In this document: one piece after another, positions 48,834-57,403 of the stretch | Layout of the letters: each line of letters opens with the position of its first letter | How positions within the stretch are numbered: the first letter of the stretch is position 1 | DNA from: Alistipes sp. | Lineage (GTDB): Bacteria > Bacteroidota > Bacteroidia > Bacteroidales > Rikenellaceae | Assembly: GCA_017938765.1 (NCBI GenBank) | Contig: JAGBAX010000007.1 | Coordinates: 1-64,000 of the forward strand | DNA: 64,000 bases | Reading direction: 5' to 3' | Made by a program: the position numbers and the translations under genes | The notes under the pieces: model-generated | Seen by the model: the letters and a program-made list of their open reading frames with translations, nothing else | What the model was told of the DNA's origin: nothing | Databases searched by the model: none

Positions 48834-49313
48834 CTATCTGACTAATGTGATAAATGAGAATGGGTACTCAAACTCTTCGCCAGAGGCAAAATCCTCGCGC
48901 GAGGAGAGTTTCCATACAGAGTAATCTATCTCTGGGAATGATGTATCTCCCTGATAATCACGCTCTACGACAGTAAGGTATATGCGGTGGGCGAGAGGAA
49001 GTGCTTGGGTGTAAATCTGCGCTCCACCGATGATAAAAATCTCCTCTTGAGGGTCAAAAAGTGCGATAGCCTCCTCAAGAGAGTGAGCCATTGTGCAGCC
49101 CTCAATCTGTAGCTCTGTGTCGCGCGTAATAACCACATTTGTGCGCTTTGGCAGTGGGCGACCGATGCTGTCGTATGTCTTGCGACCCATAATTACGGGG
49201 TGACCAGATGTAAGTGTACGGAAGTGCACCATATCCTCGCGAATATGCCACAAAAGAGAGTTTTTGTCGCCTATTACACCATTTTTTGCGACTGCTACGA
49301 TAATATTAATCAT
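48834..49313 (-). CDS. folA: Dihydrofolate reductase
   Basis: Reduces dihydrofolate with NADPH. The 159-aa protein has NGVIGDKNSLLWHIREDM (substrate pocket with catalytic acid), HPVIMGRKTYDSIG and EIFIIGGAQIYTQAL. Full length. It directly follows thyA (2-nt gap), which produces dihydrofolate, so reaction order and gene order match. Confidence 0.95.
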   Translation of the reverse strand: MINIIVAVAKNGVIGDKNSLLWHIREDMVHFRTLTSGHPVIMGRKTYDSIGRPLPKRTNVVITRDTELQIEGCTMAHSLEEAIALFDPQEEIFIIGGAQIYTQALPLAHRIYLTVVERDYQGDTSFPEIDYSVWKLSSREDFASGEEFEYPFSFITLVR

Positions 49314-49315
49314 AC

Positions 49316-50215
49316 CTAAAACGACATCGGGGCTTTAATAGTTGGATATGGGTCGTACTGCTCAAGTGTAAAGTCCTCATACTTAAAGTCAAAGAGAGAC
49401 TTGACACTGCTATTGAGGCGCATCTTTGGCAGTGCGCGCGGAGTGCGAGTAAGCTGCTCGGCAGCCTGCTCAAGGTGGTTCAGGTAGAGGTGAGTATCGC
49501 CCAGCGTATGTATAAACTCGCCAGGTTCAAGGTCACACACCTGCGCAATCATCATCGTCAGCAGAGCGTATGAGGCGATGTTAAACGGCACGCCGAGGAA
49601 GGTATCTGCGCTACGCTGGTAGAGCATACACGAGAGCTTACCATTTGCCACATAGAACTGGAACAGTACATGGCAAGGTGGAAGAGCCATACCCTCAATA
49701 TCGGCAACATTCCACGCCGAGACAATCATACGGCGAGAGTCCGGGTTTTTCTTAATAGTCTCCACAACTTGGCTAATCTGGTCTATAGTTGTGCCGTCTG
49801 CACACCCCCAGCTTCTCCATTGACAGCCATAGACGCGATTAAGGTCGCCGAATGTATACCCCTCAATAGGCGAAACAACGCCACTCTGTGCCGCCTCAAG
49901 GAAGGTGTCCATATCTACTGGCAACACTCCATTTTTCACACAAAGGTTGTTGTAGTGGCGGAAGGCGTCGTTATCCCATATGTGTACTCCGTTGTCTACA
50001 AGGTACTTAATGTTTGTATCGCCCTTGAGAAACCATAGTAGCTCGTGGATAATACCCTTAAGAAAGACCTTCTTTGTTGTCAGCAACGGAAATCCCTCGC
50101 TCAAATCAAAGCGCATCTGATGTCCAAAGATGCTCTTTGTGCCAGTGCCAGTGCGGTCACTCTTGACAACGCCTTGTGTCATTATTCGGTTTAGCAGGTC
50201 GTGGTATTGTTTCAT
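49316..50215 (-). CDS. thyA: Thymidylate synthase (ThyA type)
   Basis: Methylates dUMP to dTMP using methylene-tetrahydrofolate. The 299-aa protein has [19 protein letters not shown] at the start, [23 protein letters not shown] (catalytic Cys), [20 protein letters not shown] and HLYLNHLEQ. An insertion of about 30 residues (near residues 95-125, [20 protein letters not shown]) makes it longer than E. coli ThyA (264 aa) but it resembles the long-form ThyA of other bacteria. Its start overlaps the lpxH stop by 4 nt. Confidence 0.96.
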   Translation of the reverse strand: MKQYHDLLNRIMTQGVVKSDRTGTGTKSIFGHQMRFDLSEGFPLLTTKKVFLKGIIHELLWFLKGDTNIKYLVDNGVHIWDNDAFRHYNNLCVKNGVLPVDMDTFLEAAQSGVVSPIEGYTFGDLNRVYGCQWRSWGCADGTTIDQISQVVETIKKNPDSRRMIVSAWNVADIEGMALPPCHVLFQFYVANGKLSCMLYQRSADTFLGVPFNIASYALLTMMIAQVCDLEPGEFIHTLGDTHLYLNHLEQAAEQLTRTPRALPKMRLNSSVKSLFDFKYEDFTLEQYDPYPTIKAPMSF

Positions 50216-50934
50216 AACTTTGTGGTTTTCAGTTCTATAGTGCCATTATCATCAAGTTCTGCCCAAGAACACCCCTCAGCCCAGTTGCCAAGGAATGTGA
50301 TGTTATCGGTCTGGTGTGGGATATGTATATGGCCGAAGATAAAGTGGTCCACAGCTTTATCTTCATACCCCCTTGCGTACTCAATCAGCGGGTCAAGGTA
50401 TCGCAAATCTGTCTGCGTCTTGTGCGCCTTGCGAGAGGAGCCACTCCACCACTGCCCAAAGCGTAGGAACAGGTCGGGGTGGATAATCCACGAGGTGATA
50501 ACCCTAAGGCACTTAGAGCGGAAGATGGCGTTTATGAGTTTGAGCATCGGCTGACCCTTGATATTGGTATTATCGCCGTGCGAAACAAATAGCTTTTTGC
50601 CCTTGAGAGTAAAGATTTGAGGCTTTGTATAGAGCTCAATTCCGCACTCCTCTGTCAGATAGTTGCCCACCCACATATCGTGGTTTCCTGTAAGCATAAT
50701 AACCCTTATGCCACTATCGGTCATATGTGCTATTTGAGCAAGTGTGCGCACAAAACCTTTTGGTACCACGCGGTTATACTCAAACCAAAAATCAAAGATG
50801 TCGCCGACCAAAAATAACACCTCGGCAGTGGGCTCAATGCTCCGGAGCCACTTCACAAATCGTTGTTCGGTAGCTCTTTGTGTCTGCTTGTCGCCACTGC
50901 CGAGATGTATGTCAGATGCGAAATATATCATCAA
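50212..50934 (-). CDS. lpxH: UDP-2,3-diacylglucosamine pyrophosphatase-like metallophosphatase (LpxH family)
   Basis: A 240-aa calcineurin-fold metallophosphatase. Metal motifs: [42 protein letters not shown] and FGHIHIP. LpxH releases lipid X from UDP-diacylglucosamine in lipid A synthesis at the inner face of the inner membrane. It opens the lpxH-thyA-folA unit. Assignment to LpxH rather than another phosphatase rests on the overall motif spacing. Confidence 0.83.
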   Translation of the reverse strand: MMIYFASDIHLGSGDKQTQRATEQRFVKWLRSIEPTAEVLFLVGDIFDFWFEYNRVVPKGFVRTLAQIAHMTDSGIRVIMLTGNHDMWVGNYLTEECGIELYTKPQIFTLKGKKLFVSHGDNTNIKGQPMLKLINAIFRSKCLRVITSWIIHPDLFLRFGQWWSGSSRKAHKTQTDLRYLDPLIEYARGYEDKAVDHFIFGHIHIPHQTDNITFLGNWAEGCSWAELDDNGTIELKTTKL

Positions 50935-50943
50935 AAGTTGTGG

Positions 50944-52068
50944 TTAGAGAATCTTCTTAAGTTGCTCCTCAAGTGCGTCGCTGTAGACATTCTTTGCTAC
51001 AATACGGCCATTGCGGTCAATAAGGTAGTTTGACGGCAGCGAGCGAACATTGTACACGCCCATAATTGGCGAAGCCTGGCCACGAAAATCGCATACAGAG
51101 ACCCAAGGGAGCTTCTGCTCCTGAACAGCCTTAATCCATGTGGCCTTTGAGGTGTCAAATGATACCTGATAAACGCGGAAGCCGTCGGCCTCATACTTCT
51201 CGTAGATATTCTTGAGGTCTGCATTCAGCGCGTTGCTATTGCCAAGCTCAGCAGCCCAGAAGTCTACAAGGATTACATTGCCCTCAAGCTCAGAGAGCTT
51301 TACCTGCTTGCCGTACATATCGTCAGCAACGATATCTGGATAGTCACGCTCCTCAATGGTGTTGAGAAGAGATGTCTGCGCCTCCATACGAGCAACATCG
51401 TTGCGCAGGGTAACGACAAATGGAGATGTTGGATACCTCTTGCTAACAGCATCGGCTACGGTGCGGAAGTAGATTAAGTCGCTCTCAGAGTTTACAAGAT
51501 ACTTCTCATCTGGCAGGCGCTGATAGAGGGCATATACTGCCGCAATAGAGCTCTTGTTCTTGATGATAAATGAAATCTGGTTGCGCTTAATCTCTCGGAG
51601 CTTAGCTGTGTATAACTGTGCAATCTCTGTCTTTAAGCTCTCACCAGCCTCTGCATAGGCAGCCACCTTTGCGTTGAGCTCCTGCATACCAGTGATATAC
51701 TCGCGGTTGAACTCGCGAAGAAGCTCAGACTCCTCAGAGCCACTTACAGTATAGTTTGCAAGCACAGAGCCCATAGAGCCGACAGTAACACTCTCGCCAG
51801 CAGTGAGCAGCAATGGAATGCGCTCGTTGTTGTAGATGATGTTGTAGATAGATGGCGTCTTCGGTGCATTCTTAATCACAAAGCGGTAAGAGCCATCCTT
51901 TGCAAGCTCTACAGAGTCTATGATGGTCTGTCCAGAGGCGGTCATCTGCTCAAGGTAGACGCTCTTGGCGGTAAGACCGAAGAATTTTCCGCCTACGCGA
52001 ACATCGTTATTGCTACAGCTACAGCAGAAAAGTGTTGCACAAAGCAGTGCTAAAAAGGTATTCTTCAT
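50944..52068 (-). CDS. DUF4369/thioredoxin-fold lipoprotein without CxxC
   Basis: A 374-aa lipoprotein (lipobox CCSC) from ATG 52068; the longer start is in the promoter region. Residues about 25-130 fit DUF4369, and residues about 235-374 are a TlpA/AhpC-like thioredoxin fold (GNVILVDFWAAELGNS ... SLPSNYLIDRNGRIVAKN). In active homologues the segment after FWA carries WCxPC; here it reads AELGNSNA with no cysteine, so dithiol chemistry is not possible. It lies 9 nt upstream of lpxH. A periplasmic binding or structural role is inferred. Confidence 0.82.
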   Translation of the reverse strand: MKNTFLALLCATLFCCSCSNNDVRVGGKFFGLTAKSVYLEQMTASGQTIIDSVELAKDGSYRFVIKNAPKTPSIYNIIYNNERIPLLLTAGESVTVGSMGSVLANYTVSGSEESELLREFNREYITGMQELNAKVAAYAEAGESLKTEIAQLYTAKLREIKRNQISFIIKNKSSIAAVYALYQRLPDEKYLVNSESDLIYFRTVADAVSKRYPTSPFVVTLRNDVARMEAQTSLLNTIEERDYPDIVADDMYGKQVKLSELEGNVILVDFWAAELGNSNALNADLKNIYEKYEADGFRVYQVSFDTSKATWIKAVQEQKLPWVSVCDFRGQASPIMGVYNVRSLPSNYLIDRNGRIVAKNVYSDALEEQLKKIL

Positions 52069-52101
52069 ACAATTATTAGTTTCAAAAAACAATTCAAATA
52101 A

Positions 52102-52109
52102 CAAAGATA
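52102..52109 (-). promoter_or_regulatory. -7 element of the thioredoxin-fold lipoprotein unit
   Basis: TATCTTTG on the minus strand, 34 nt before the start codon. No clear -33 TTG at 19-21 nt was seen; the region is very AT-rich. Confidence 0.45.
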
Positions 52110-52133
52110 GTAATTTTTTTCTAAAACGCGACT

Positions 52134-52826
52134 TTACCTGCTTGTATTGTGCGTATTTGTGTGGCGGTTGGTGTTTTTTTGGCGATTTTTCTGCTGTTGG
52201 GTAGTCCTATTTTTGCCCTTCGCCTGCACCTGCTTGCCCTTGTTGCGCTGCGGATGTGCTGCTAAGTGCTGTTTATAGTCGCTTCGGATATTATTTAGCG
52301 CCTGTTCGTCAATATTAATGCTATAATCGGACAATCTTTTTATATCTTTTATAATCACCTCGTTATTGGGGTGCTCAAGGTTGTACTCGTAGCTCTTTGC
52401 CCTCATATACCTTGCAATATTGTCTACAGTCTCGGCTACGCCCTGACTATTGTCACAATCAATGAGGCTCTTGAGAATTTTGCCCACATACTTGCCGTAG
52501 TGCTTATATGGGATGTGGCTCTGCGGGTATTTAAGCCTACGAGGTACGGGCTGTAGCTCTTCACGCGATGGAAGGGGGTATGGACTATCTACATCTAACT
52601 GAAAATCAGACATTATGAACAGATGGTCCCACAGCTTGTGAGTAAAGTCGGCAGTATCTCTAAGCAGAGGATTTAGATTTCCCATAACGGCAATAACAGC
52701 CTTGGCTTGGCGAGTTCTCTCGGCTCTGTCCTCAATAAGAAGCAGTGAGTCTACCATCTCGTGAATGTGTCGTCCATACTCTGGCAAGTAGAGCTTGCGA
52801 CGGGTGTAATTGTAATTATGTCTCAT
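52134..52826 (-). CDS. DUF4290-family protein
   Basis: A 230-aa cytosolic protein matching the Bacteroidota-specific DUF4290 family: YNYTRRKLYLPEYGRHIHEM at the start, KLWDHLFIMSDFQLDVDSPYP, and IPYKHYGKYV. The last ~45 residues are a basic, Gln/Asn/Lys-rich disordered tail (KGKQVQAKGKNRT...). The function is unknown. It is divergent from the sigma-54 activator gene. Confidence 0.85.
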   Translation of the reverse strand: MRHNYNYTRRKLYLPEYGRHIHEMVDSLLLIEDRAERTRQAKAVIAVMGNLNPLLRDTADFTHKLWDHLFIMSDFQLDVDSPYPLPSREELQPVPRRLKYPQSHIPYKHYGKYVGKILKSLIDCDNSQGVAETVDNIARYMRAKSYEYNLEHPNNEVIIKDIKRLSDYSINIDEQALNNIRSDYKQHLAAHPQRNKGKQVQAKGKNRTTQQQKNRQKNTNRHTNTHNTSR

Positions 52827-52926
52827 AACTATTTTGGGTCATCCGATACTCTGTTTGGTCGTGGATGATATCCCATTTGAACTTATTTTTTTAATTTCTA
52901 CACGCCCTTGGATAGAGTTCGTGTAG

Positions 52927-52958
52927 TTGCTAATTACCGAAGTAATGCCTTAAATTTG
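52927..52958 (+). promoter_or_regulatory. Promoter of the sigma-54 activator gene
   Basis: TTG (52927-52929), 21 nt, TAAATTTG (52951-52958), a full match to the housekeeping Bacteroidota promoter; no -24/-12 sigma-54 element was seen here. Confidence 0.65.
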
Positions 52959-52984
52959 ATGCAAAAATAGTAAATTTTTAGACA

Positions 52985-54121
52985 ATGGCAAAACTTTTAG
53001 TACTTGAACATTCAAAAAGCGTGCGAAATAATCTACGCGAGAGATTAGAGTTTGAAGGCTATGTTACACAACTTGTAGATAGTAGGTCGGAGGCACAGAG
53101 GGCTATTGAGCGCGGTGGGGTAGATATGGTTATTGTAGACGATATAGAGTCTGCCCCAGAGGGCGATACCCCATTTATTGTCCTCTCGTCTGTTACAACG
53201 ATAGATACAGCTATAGCCTCGCTTCGTCGCGGGGCGGTAGATTTTATCCCCAAGCCAGTAGATATGAACCGCCTTTTGGGCTCTATTAGGGGTTGTGTCG
53301 GGAGTGCAGCGGGTGAACCTCAACATCAACAGCGCAAGGGTAGCAAACAGCGCCGACAGGTTGCTAAGAGTGCTATAGAGCCTATTGTTGGTAGTTCAGA
53401 TGAGATTGTTCACGTGCGTCACCTTATAGATAAGGTAGCACCCTCGCAAGCGCGTGTGCTTATTACAGGAGAGAATGGTACGGGCAAGGAGCTTGTTGCT
53501 CGGTGGTTGCATGCTAAAAGTACACGCGCTGATGCCCCTTTTGTTGAGGTAAACTGCGCTGCTATCCCGTCTGAACTTATTGAGAGTGAACTCTTTGGGC
53601 ACGAGCGAGGCGCTTTTACATCTGCCGTAAAACAGCGCAAGGGAAAGTTTGAGCAGGCCGATGGAGGAACGCTATTTATGGATGAGGTGGGTGATATGTC
53701 GCTCTCTGCGCAGGCAAAAGTGCTCAGAGCACTGCAAGAACGTAAAATTTCGCGTGTAGGTAGTGATAGTGATATAGATGTGGATGTGAGGGTGATAGCT
53801 GCCACAAATAAGAATTTGCGTGAAGAGATTGCAAAGGGCAACTTCCGCGAGGACCTTTACCACCGCCTAAGTGTTATTGTTATCAGTGTTCCTCCATTGC
53901 GCGCTCGCCACACAGATATCCCGATGCTTGTGGACCACTTTATCACAAATATCTGTACGGAGTATGATATGCCGCCAAAACCTATTGAGTCTTCGGCTGT
54001 TGAGGCTCTTACAAAGATGCGCTGGAGTGGTAATATTCGCGAGTTAAGAAATGTTATTGAGCGTCTGATTATCCTTTCAGGCGAGCGAATAACCTTGAAC
54101 GACATTAAATTATATGTATAA
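52985..54121 (+). CDS. NtrC-family response regulator lacking the C-terminal DNA-binding domain
   Basis: A 378-aa protein. Residues 1-110 are a receiver domain (LLVLEHSKSVRNNLRERL, VIVDD with the phosphoacceptor region, FIPKPVD). Residues about 130-370 are the sigma-54 AAA+ domain: Walker A GENGTGKELVARW, GAFTSA in place of the sigma-contact GAFTGA loop, GGTLFMDEVGDMS (Walker B), and RELRNVIERLIIL. It stops at TLNDIKLYV with no Fis-type helix-turn-helix, so it would act without specific enhancer binding or through a partner. No histidine kinase gene is next to it. Confidence 0.88.
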   Translation: MAKLLVLEHSKSVRNNLRERLEFEGYVTQLVDSRSEAQRAIERGGVDMVIVDDIESAPEGDTPFIVLSSVTTIDTAIASLRRGAVDFIPKPVDMNRLLGSIRGCVGSAAGEPQHQQRKGSKQRRQVAKSAIEPIVGSSDEIVHVRHLIDKVAPSQARVLITGENGTGKELVARWLHAKSTRADAPFVEVNCAAIPSELIESELFGHERGAFTSAVKQRKGKFEQADGGTLFMDEVGDMSLSAQAKVLRALQERKISRVGSDSDIDVDVRVIAATNKNLREEIAKGNFREDLYHRLSVIVISVPPLRARHTDIPMLVDHFITNICTEYDMPPKPIESSAVEALTKMRWSGNIRELRNVIERLIILSGERITLNDIKLYV

Positions 54122-54152
54122 AAAAAATCCACCAAAACGGTGGATTTTTTTC
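54121..54152. terminator. Bidirectional terminator
   Basis: AATCCACC (54126-54133) pairs with GGTGGATT (54139-54146), with T-runs on both strands. It serves the sigma-54 activator gene (+) and the Cys-rich lipoprotein gene (-). Confidence 0.9.
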
Positions 54153-54169
54153 TTTGTGCGTAGAGTAAA

Positions 54170-54382
54170 TTACTCTGCAGCTGCTGGAGCTGGAGCCTCC
54201 TTAGCGCACTCAGCAGCTGGAGCAGCAGCCTCTGCTGGACAGTTTGCGCACTCAGGAGCCTTCTCGCACTGCTCGCAAGCAGCCTTATCACAGCAAGCAT
54301 CTGACTTCTTATTATTGTTACCTGCGCAGCTAACCATTGCAACAGCTGCAACCAATACTACCAGTGAAAGAATCTTTTTCAT
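54170..54382 (-). CDS. Small Cys-rich lipoprotein
   Basis: A 70-aa lipoprotein starting MKKILSLVVLVAAVAMVSC at ATG 54382; the longer frame from 54478 reads through the promoter and is rejected. After the lipobox Cys comes a spaced series of seven further Cys (SDACCDKAACEQCEKAPEC, ANC, AEC) and then Ala/Pro/Glu repeats. The pattern suggests metal or disulfide chemistry at the cell envelope, but no named family is recognised. It has its own promoter and a bidirectional terminator. Confidence 0.75.
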   Translation of the reverse strand: MKKILSLVVLVAAVAMVSCAGNNNKKSDACCDKAACEQCEKAPECANCPAEAAAPAAECAKEAPAPAAAE

Positions 54383-54418
54383 AGCCTTAAATTTTAGAGT
54401 TAATAAATAATTGTCACA

Positions 54419-54449
54419 CAAAATTAAATACTTTTTATTTACAAAACAA
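54419..54449 (-). promoter_or_regulatory. Promoter of the Cys-rich lipoprotein gene
   Basis: On the minus strand TTG (54449-54447), 20 nt, TAATTTTG (54426-54419), a full match. The leader is about 30 nt. Confidence 0.65.
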
Positions 54450-54487
54450 GTGTTTTTATGCTTTTTTGTGTGGTACAATGCAAATTT

Positions 54488-54946
54488 TTACTTTGAAAGC
54501 TCTGTTAGAGGGATATTCTCACGCATAATAAAGGCCTTTGGGAACGACGGCTTAATCTTCTCAAGTAGTAGCAGAGCCTCCTCTTGAGAGGTACAGTTGC
54601 CCGATGCTACCTTGAAGTAGGGGTTGTCATATGTGACGTATGTCTGCACCCCCGGCAGTCGCACGGCAAGGGTGTCGCAGGCGGCAAAGGCCTCGGTGCG
54701 GGCATTCTGTGAGTTGCTCATAAAGAGCATTATGCGGTATCCGCTTACAGTCCTCTGGCTCTTCGCAGGTGTGGTAGCGATAATCTGAGCAGCGTCACGA
54801 TGCTCTGTAACCTGCACGGTGGCATTGATTGTTGTCAGTGAATCTACCTTAATAGGAGCAGAGAGTCGCTGCTTGAAGGTTGCTATGTCCTGAGCCGATG
54901 CCGCTGTAAAGAGGGCTAAGGTGGCTATTGTTGCAAGTCTCTTCAT
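54488..54946 (-). CDS. SPOR-domain periplasmic protein
   Basis: A 152-aa protein with a signal peptide (residues 1-18, ending ASA) and a C-terminal SPOR domain of about 75 residues (TVSGYRIMLFMSNSQNARTEA ... YFKVASGNCTSQEEALLLLEKI). SPOR domains bind glycan-stripped peptidoglycan, mostly at septa. It begins 1 nt after the end of the preceding lipoprotein gene and closes the guaD-lolC-menG operon. Confidence 0.85.
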   Translation of the reverse strand: MKRLATIATLALFTAASAQDIATFKQRLSAPIKVDSLTTINATVQVTEHRDAAQIIATTPAKSQRTVSGYRIMLFMSNSQNARTEAFAACDTLAVRLPGVQTYVTYDNPYFKVASGNCTSQEEALLLLEKIKPSFPKAFIMRENIPLTELSK

Positions 54947-54947
54947 A

Positions 54948-55436
54948 CTACTGTGCTGTATATCCTAATTTGTCAAGTAATTTTTTTGCTGGAATCTTCT
55001 CTATTGCTACACTCTTTTTTATGCCCATCATCTCTACTGTCGCGTTGAATGCAACATCAACATTGTCAAAGTTCTTCTCAGAGAGTCGTAGCACAAGCGC
55101 AAGGGCCTTTATAGGGTTGTGTATATTAATCTGAAGAGGTATGTCAATAGAGCTGATGCTCTTCCTCGGCAGGGTTATGGGCTCAGATATTGAGGCGTGG
55201 GCAGTAAGGGTGTTGTCAAGGTATATATCCCCATCAGCCGCCTGTAGTGTTGGCTGATAGCCAGTGTCGTTCTGCACACGCAGTGTAACAACCCAGCCAC
55301 CGGCAACGCTACCAGTGATGTTCTCTATTGCCACAACAGAGATATTCTCCTGCATCTGATTTACAACCTTGCGTGGCGAGCAGCTTGATACAAAAAGTGC
55401 AACAAGAGCGATAACGATTATATGTAAATTCTTCAT
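54948..55436 (-). CDS. Hypothetical lipoprotein (LEA14-like beta domain)
   Basis: A 162-aa lipoprotein (lipobox SSC) with a single beta-sandwich reminiscent of late-embryogenesis-abundant type 2 domains (VVTLRVQNDTGYQPTLQAADGDIYLDN, then ISSIDIPLQINIHNP). No catalytic motif. It lies between ubiE/menG and the SPOR gene, with 10-nt and 1-nt gaps. The family assignment is tentative. Confidence 0.65.
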   Translation of the reverse strand: MKNLHIIVIALVALFVSSCSPRKVVNQMQENISVVAIENITGSVAGGWVVTLRVQNDTGYQPTLQAADGDIYLDNTLTAHASISEPITLPRKSISSIDIPLQINIHNPIKALALVLRLSEKNFDNVDVAFNATVEMMGIKKSVAIEKIPAKKLLDKLGYTAQ

Positions 55437-55446
55437 AATTAGATGT

Positions 55447-56157
55447 TTAATCCTTTTTAGCTATATAAATCTGGGCAATGCCAAAGCTCTGACTAAGGCG
55501 TTTGACACTCTTGAAACCACACTGCTCAATAACACTGCAGAAGGCCTGCGGATTTGGGAAACTGTCCACAGATGCGGGTAGATACTCGTATGCCGAGCGG
55601 TTTTTAGATATCAGCCCACCAATCCAAGGCAGAATCTTATGAGAGTATAACCTGTAGAGGTATCCGATAACGGGGTTTGTAGGGTTTGAGAACTCAAGGA
55701 TTACAAGGTGTCCATCTCTGCGGATTACTCTGGCAAGCTCTCGTAGACACGCCTCCTTGTTCTCAAAGTTACGGATGCCAAAGGCAATAGTTACAGCATC
55801 TACACTCTCAGAATTGAGCTCAAGTTGCTCTGCATTGCCCTCCATAAGGGTTATTCGCTCCTCAAGGCCCTGCTTGGTAACCTTTGTGCGAGCCACCTCA
55901 AGCATCTGTGGAGAGAGGTCTACACCGCATATCATAGACCCCTCAATCTTGCGAGCCATAGCTATTGCAAGGTCGGCAGTGCCTGTTGCCACATCAAGGA
56001 TGCGCTTTGCTCCGAGTCGTCGCACATTTCTTACTACGCGGCGTCTCCACAGCTTGTCAATAGATAGCGAGAGGATATGGTTTAGACGGTCGTAAGTTGG
56101 GGCGATGTGGTCAAACATCTCCTTTACGCGCTCTGTTTTGGGTTGTACTTCTTTCAT
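55447..56157 (-). CDS. ubiE: Demethylmenaquinone methyltransferase (MenG/UbiE)
   Basis: Last step of menaquinone synthesis; SAM-dependent C-methylation. The 236-aa protein shows MFDHIAPTYDRLNHILSL, ILDVATGTADLAIAMA (SAM site), AFGIRNFENKEACLRELARVI and VILEFSNPTNP, and ends in FKSVKRLSQSFGIAQIYIAKK. Bacteroidota use menaquinone, so MenG activity is expected. Located 2 nt after the LolC/E-like gene. Confidence 0.93.
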   Translation of the reverse strand: MKEVQPKTERVKEMFDHIAPTYDRLNHILSLSIDKLWRRRVVRNVRRLGAKRILDVATGTADLAIAMARKIEGSMICGVDLSPQMLEVARTKVTKQGLEERITLMEGNAEQLELNSESVDAVTIAFGIRNFENKEACLRELARVIRRDGHLVILEFSNPTNPVIGYLYRLYSHKILPWIGGLISKNRSAYEYLPASVDSFPNPQAFCSVIEQCGFKSVKRLSQSFGIAQIYIAKKD

Positions 56158-56159
56158 AG

Positions 56160-57392
56160 CTATTCATATTTTACCGCTTCGGCAGGCTTTATCTTCGCCA
56201 CGATTGCTGTCACAGCAAACAGTAGTGCGAGCAAAACCGTTGCAAAGATAACATTTATTATTAAAATCTCAGCAACACCTATTGAAACGGGAACTTCAGC
56301 AACAAAGTATGCTGTGGCGTCAAGTTTTATCACTCCTGTATATTTTTGCACTAATATCAGCGCTACAGCCACTGCATTTCCAATCAGTAGACCTATGCCC
56401 ACTATGCGCGCAGCTTGATAGAGAAATATCTCTCTTACGGCGCGGTTGCTCATGCCCAGACTCTTGAGAATACCCACCATGCGTGTACGCTCAAAGAGTA
56501 GTATAAGCAGCGCAGTGACCATATTGAATAGCGCAACGATAAACATTATTACAACAATTACCGTAGCGTTTATGTCGTGGGTCTCAAGCCAAGCAAATAT
56601 GTTTGAGTAGAGCTGCTCAGCACTAACTGACGATAGGTTTTCGCTGCCCTCGTAACTCTCAAATAGATAGAGGTTTATTCTCTCAGAAAGGGTGTAGTTG
56701 TCTGTGCCTTCAGTTGTATAAATCTCAAAGCCTGAGTAGGTCTTATCTCCCCAGTCGTTTATCTTCTGCACATTGCGAATGTCTGTTAGTGCAATCTCTG
56801 TTGGAAAATCGCCCATCACGCGGTAGATGCCACAGACTTTGAAGAGCTCTGGACGAGGAACTCTCCCCTCACTGAGCGCTATCAGCTCGACCCTCTCTCC
56901 GCATCCTACCCCCAACTTGTCAGCCACCGACTCTGGTAGCAGAAGCTCTTTATATCGCTGGCTCTCCATACGCGGCAGTGAGCCATCAATAATGGCATCG
57001 GCAATAGTAGCTCGGTGGGCAAAAGAGCTCTCTCCCTTGATAACAATGCCCTTTGCGTCGCTCTTTGAGCGGATAACGCACCCACGCATAGCGTATGGCT
57101 CAACTCTCTCAATATGCCCTACGGAGTCAAGGATAGATTGTAGTGAACTGCTATGATGTATAGGCCTAACCTCAGCACCATAGAGCGAAGATAGGTCTGT
57201 AATGACAATATCTGCCGACATGTCACTTATTGTGGCGCGAATCTCACGGCGGAATCCCACTACAACGGCCAACGTTACCAGCATCACAGCAATGCTAACT
57301 GCCACAGCGACAGTAGCAATGCGCACCATAGTCCTCTGTGTAGAGGCAGTGCTGCGGGCGGTTCGTTGGGCTATAAATAGTGGCAGGTTCAT
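56160..57392 (-). CDS. FtsX/LolC-E-type ABC permease
   Basis: A 410-aa inner-membrane protein with one N-terminal helix (residues about 24-46: VRIATVAVAVSIAVMLVTLAV), a periplasmic MacB-like domain (50-270), and three C-terminal helices in the FtsX fold (TVIVVIMFIVALFNMVTALLIL and on). LolC/E-type proteins pull lipoproteins out of the inner membrane together with LolD; no ATPase gene is next to it. It lies 11 nt downstream of guaD. Confidence 0.85.
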   Translation of the reverse strand: MNLPLFIAQRTARSTASTQRTMVRIATVAVAVSIAVMLVTLAVVVGFRREIRATISDMSADIVITDLSSLYGAEVRPIHHSSSLQSILDSVGHIERVEPYAMRGCVIRSKSDAKGIVIKGESSFAHRATIADAIIDGSLPRMESQRYKELLLPESVADKLGVGCGERVELIALSEGRVPRPELFKVCGIYRVMGDFPTEIALTDIRNVQKINDWGDKTYSGFEIYTTEGTDNYTLSERINLYLFESYEGSENLSSVSAEQLYSNIFAWLETHDINATVIVVIMFIVALFNMVTALLILLFERTRMVGILKSLGMSNRAVREIFLYQAARIVGIGLLIGNAVAVALILVQKYTGVIKLDATAYFVAEVPVSIGVAEILIINVIFATVLLALLFAVTAIVAKIKPAEAVKYE

Positions 57393-57403
57393 TATCAGTA
57401 GTG

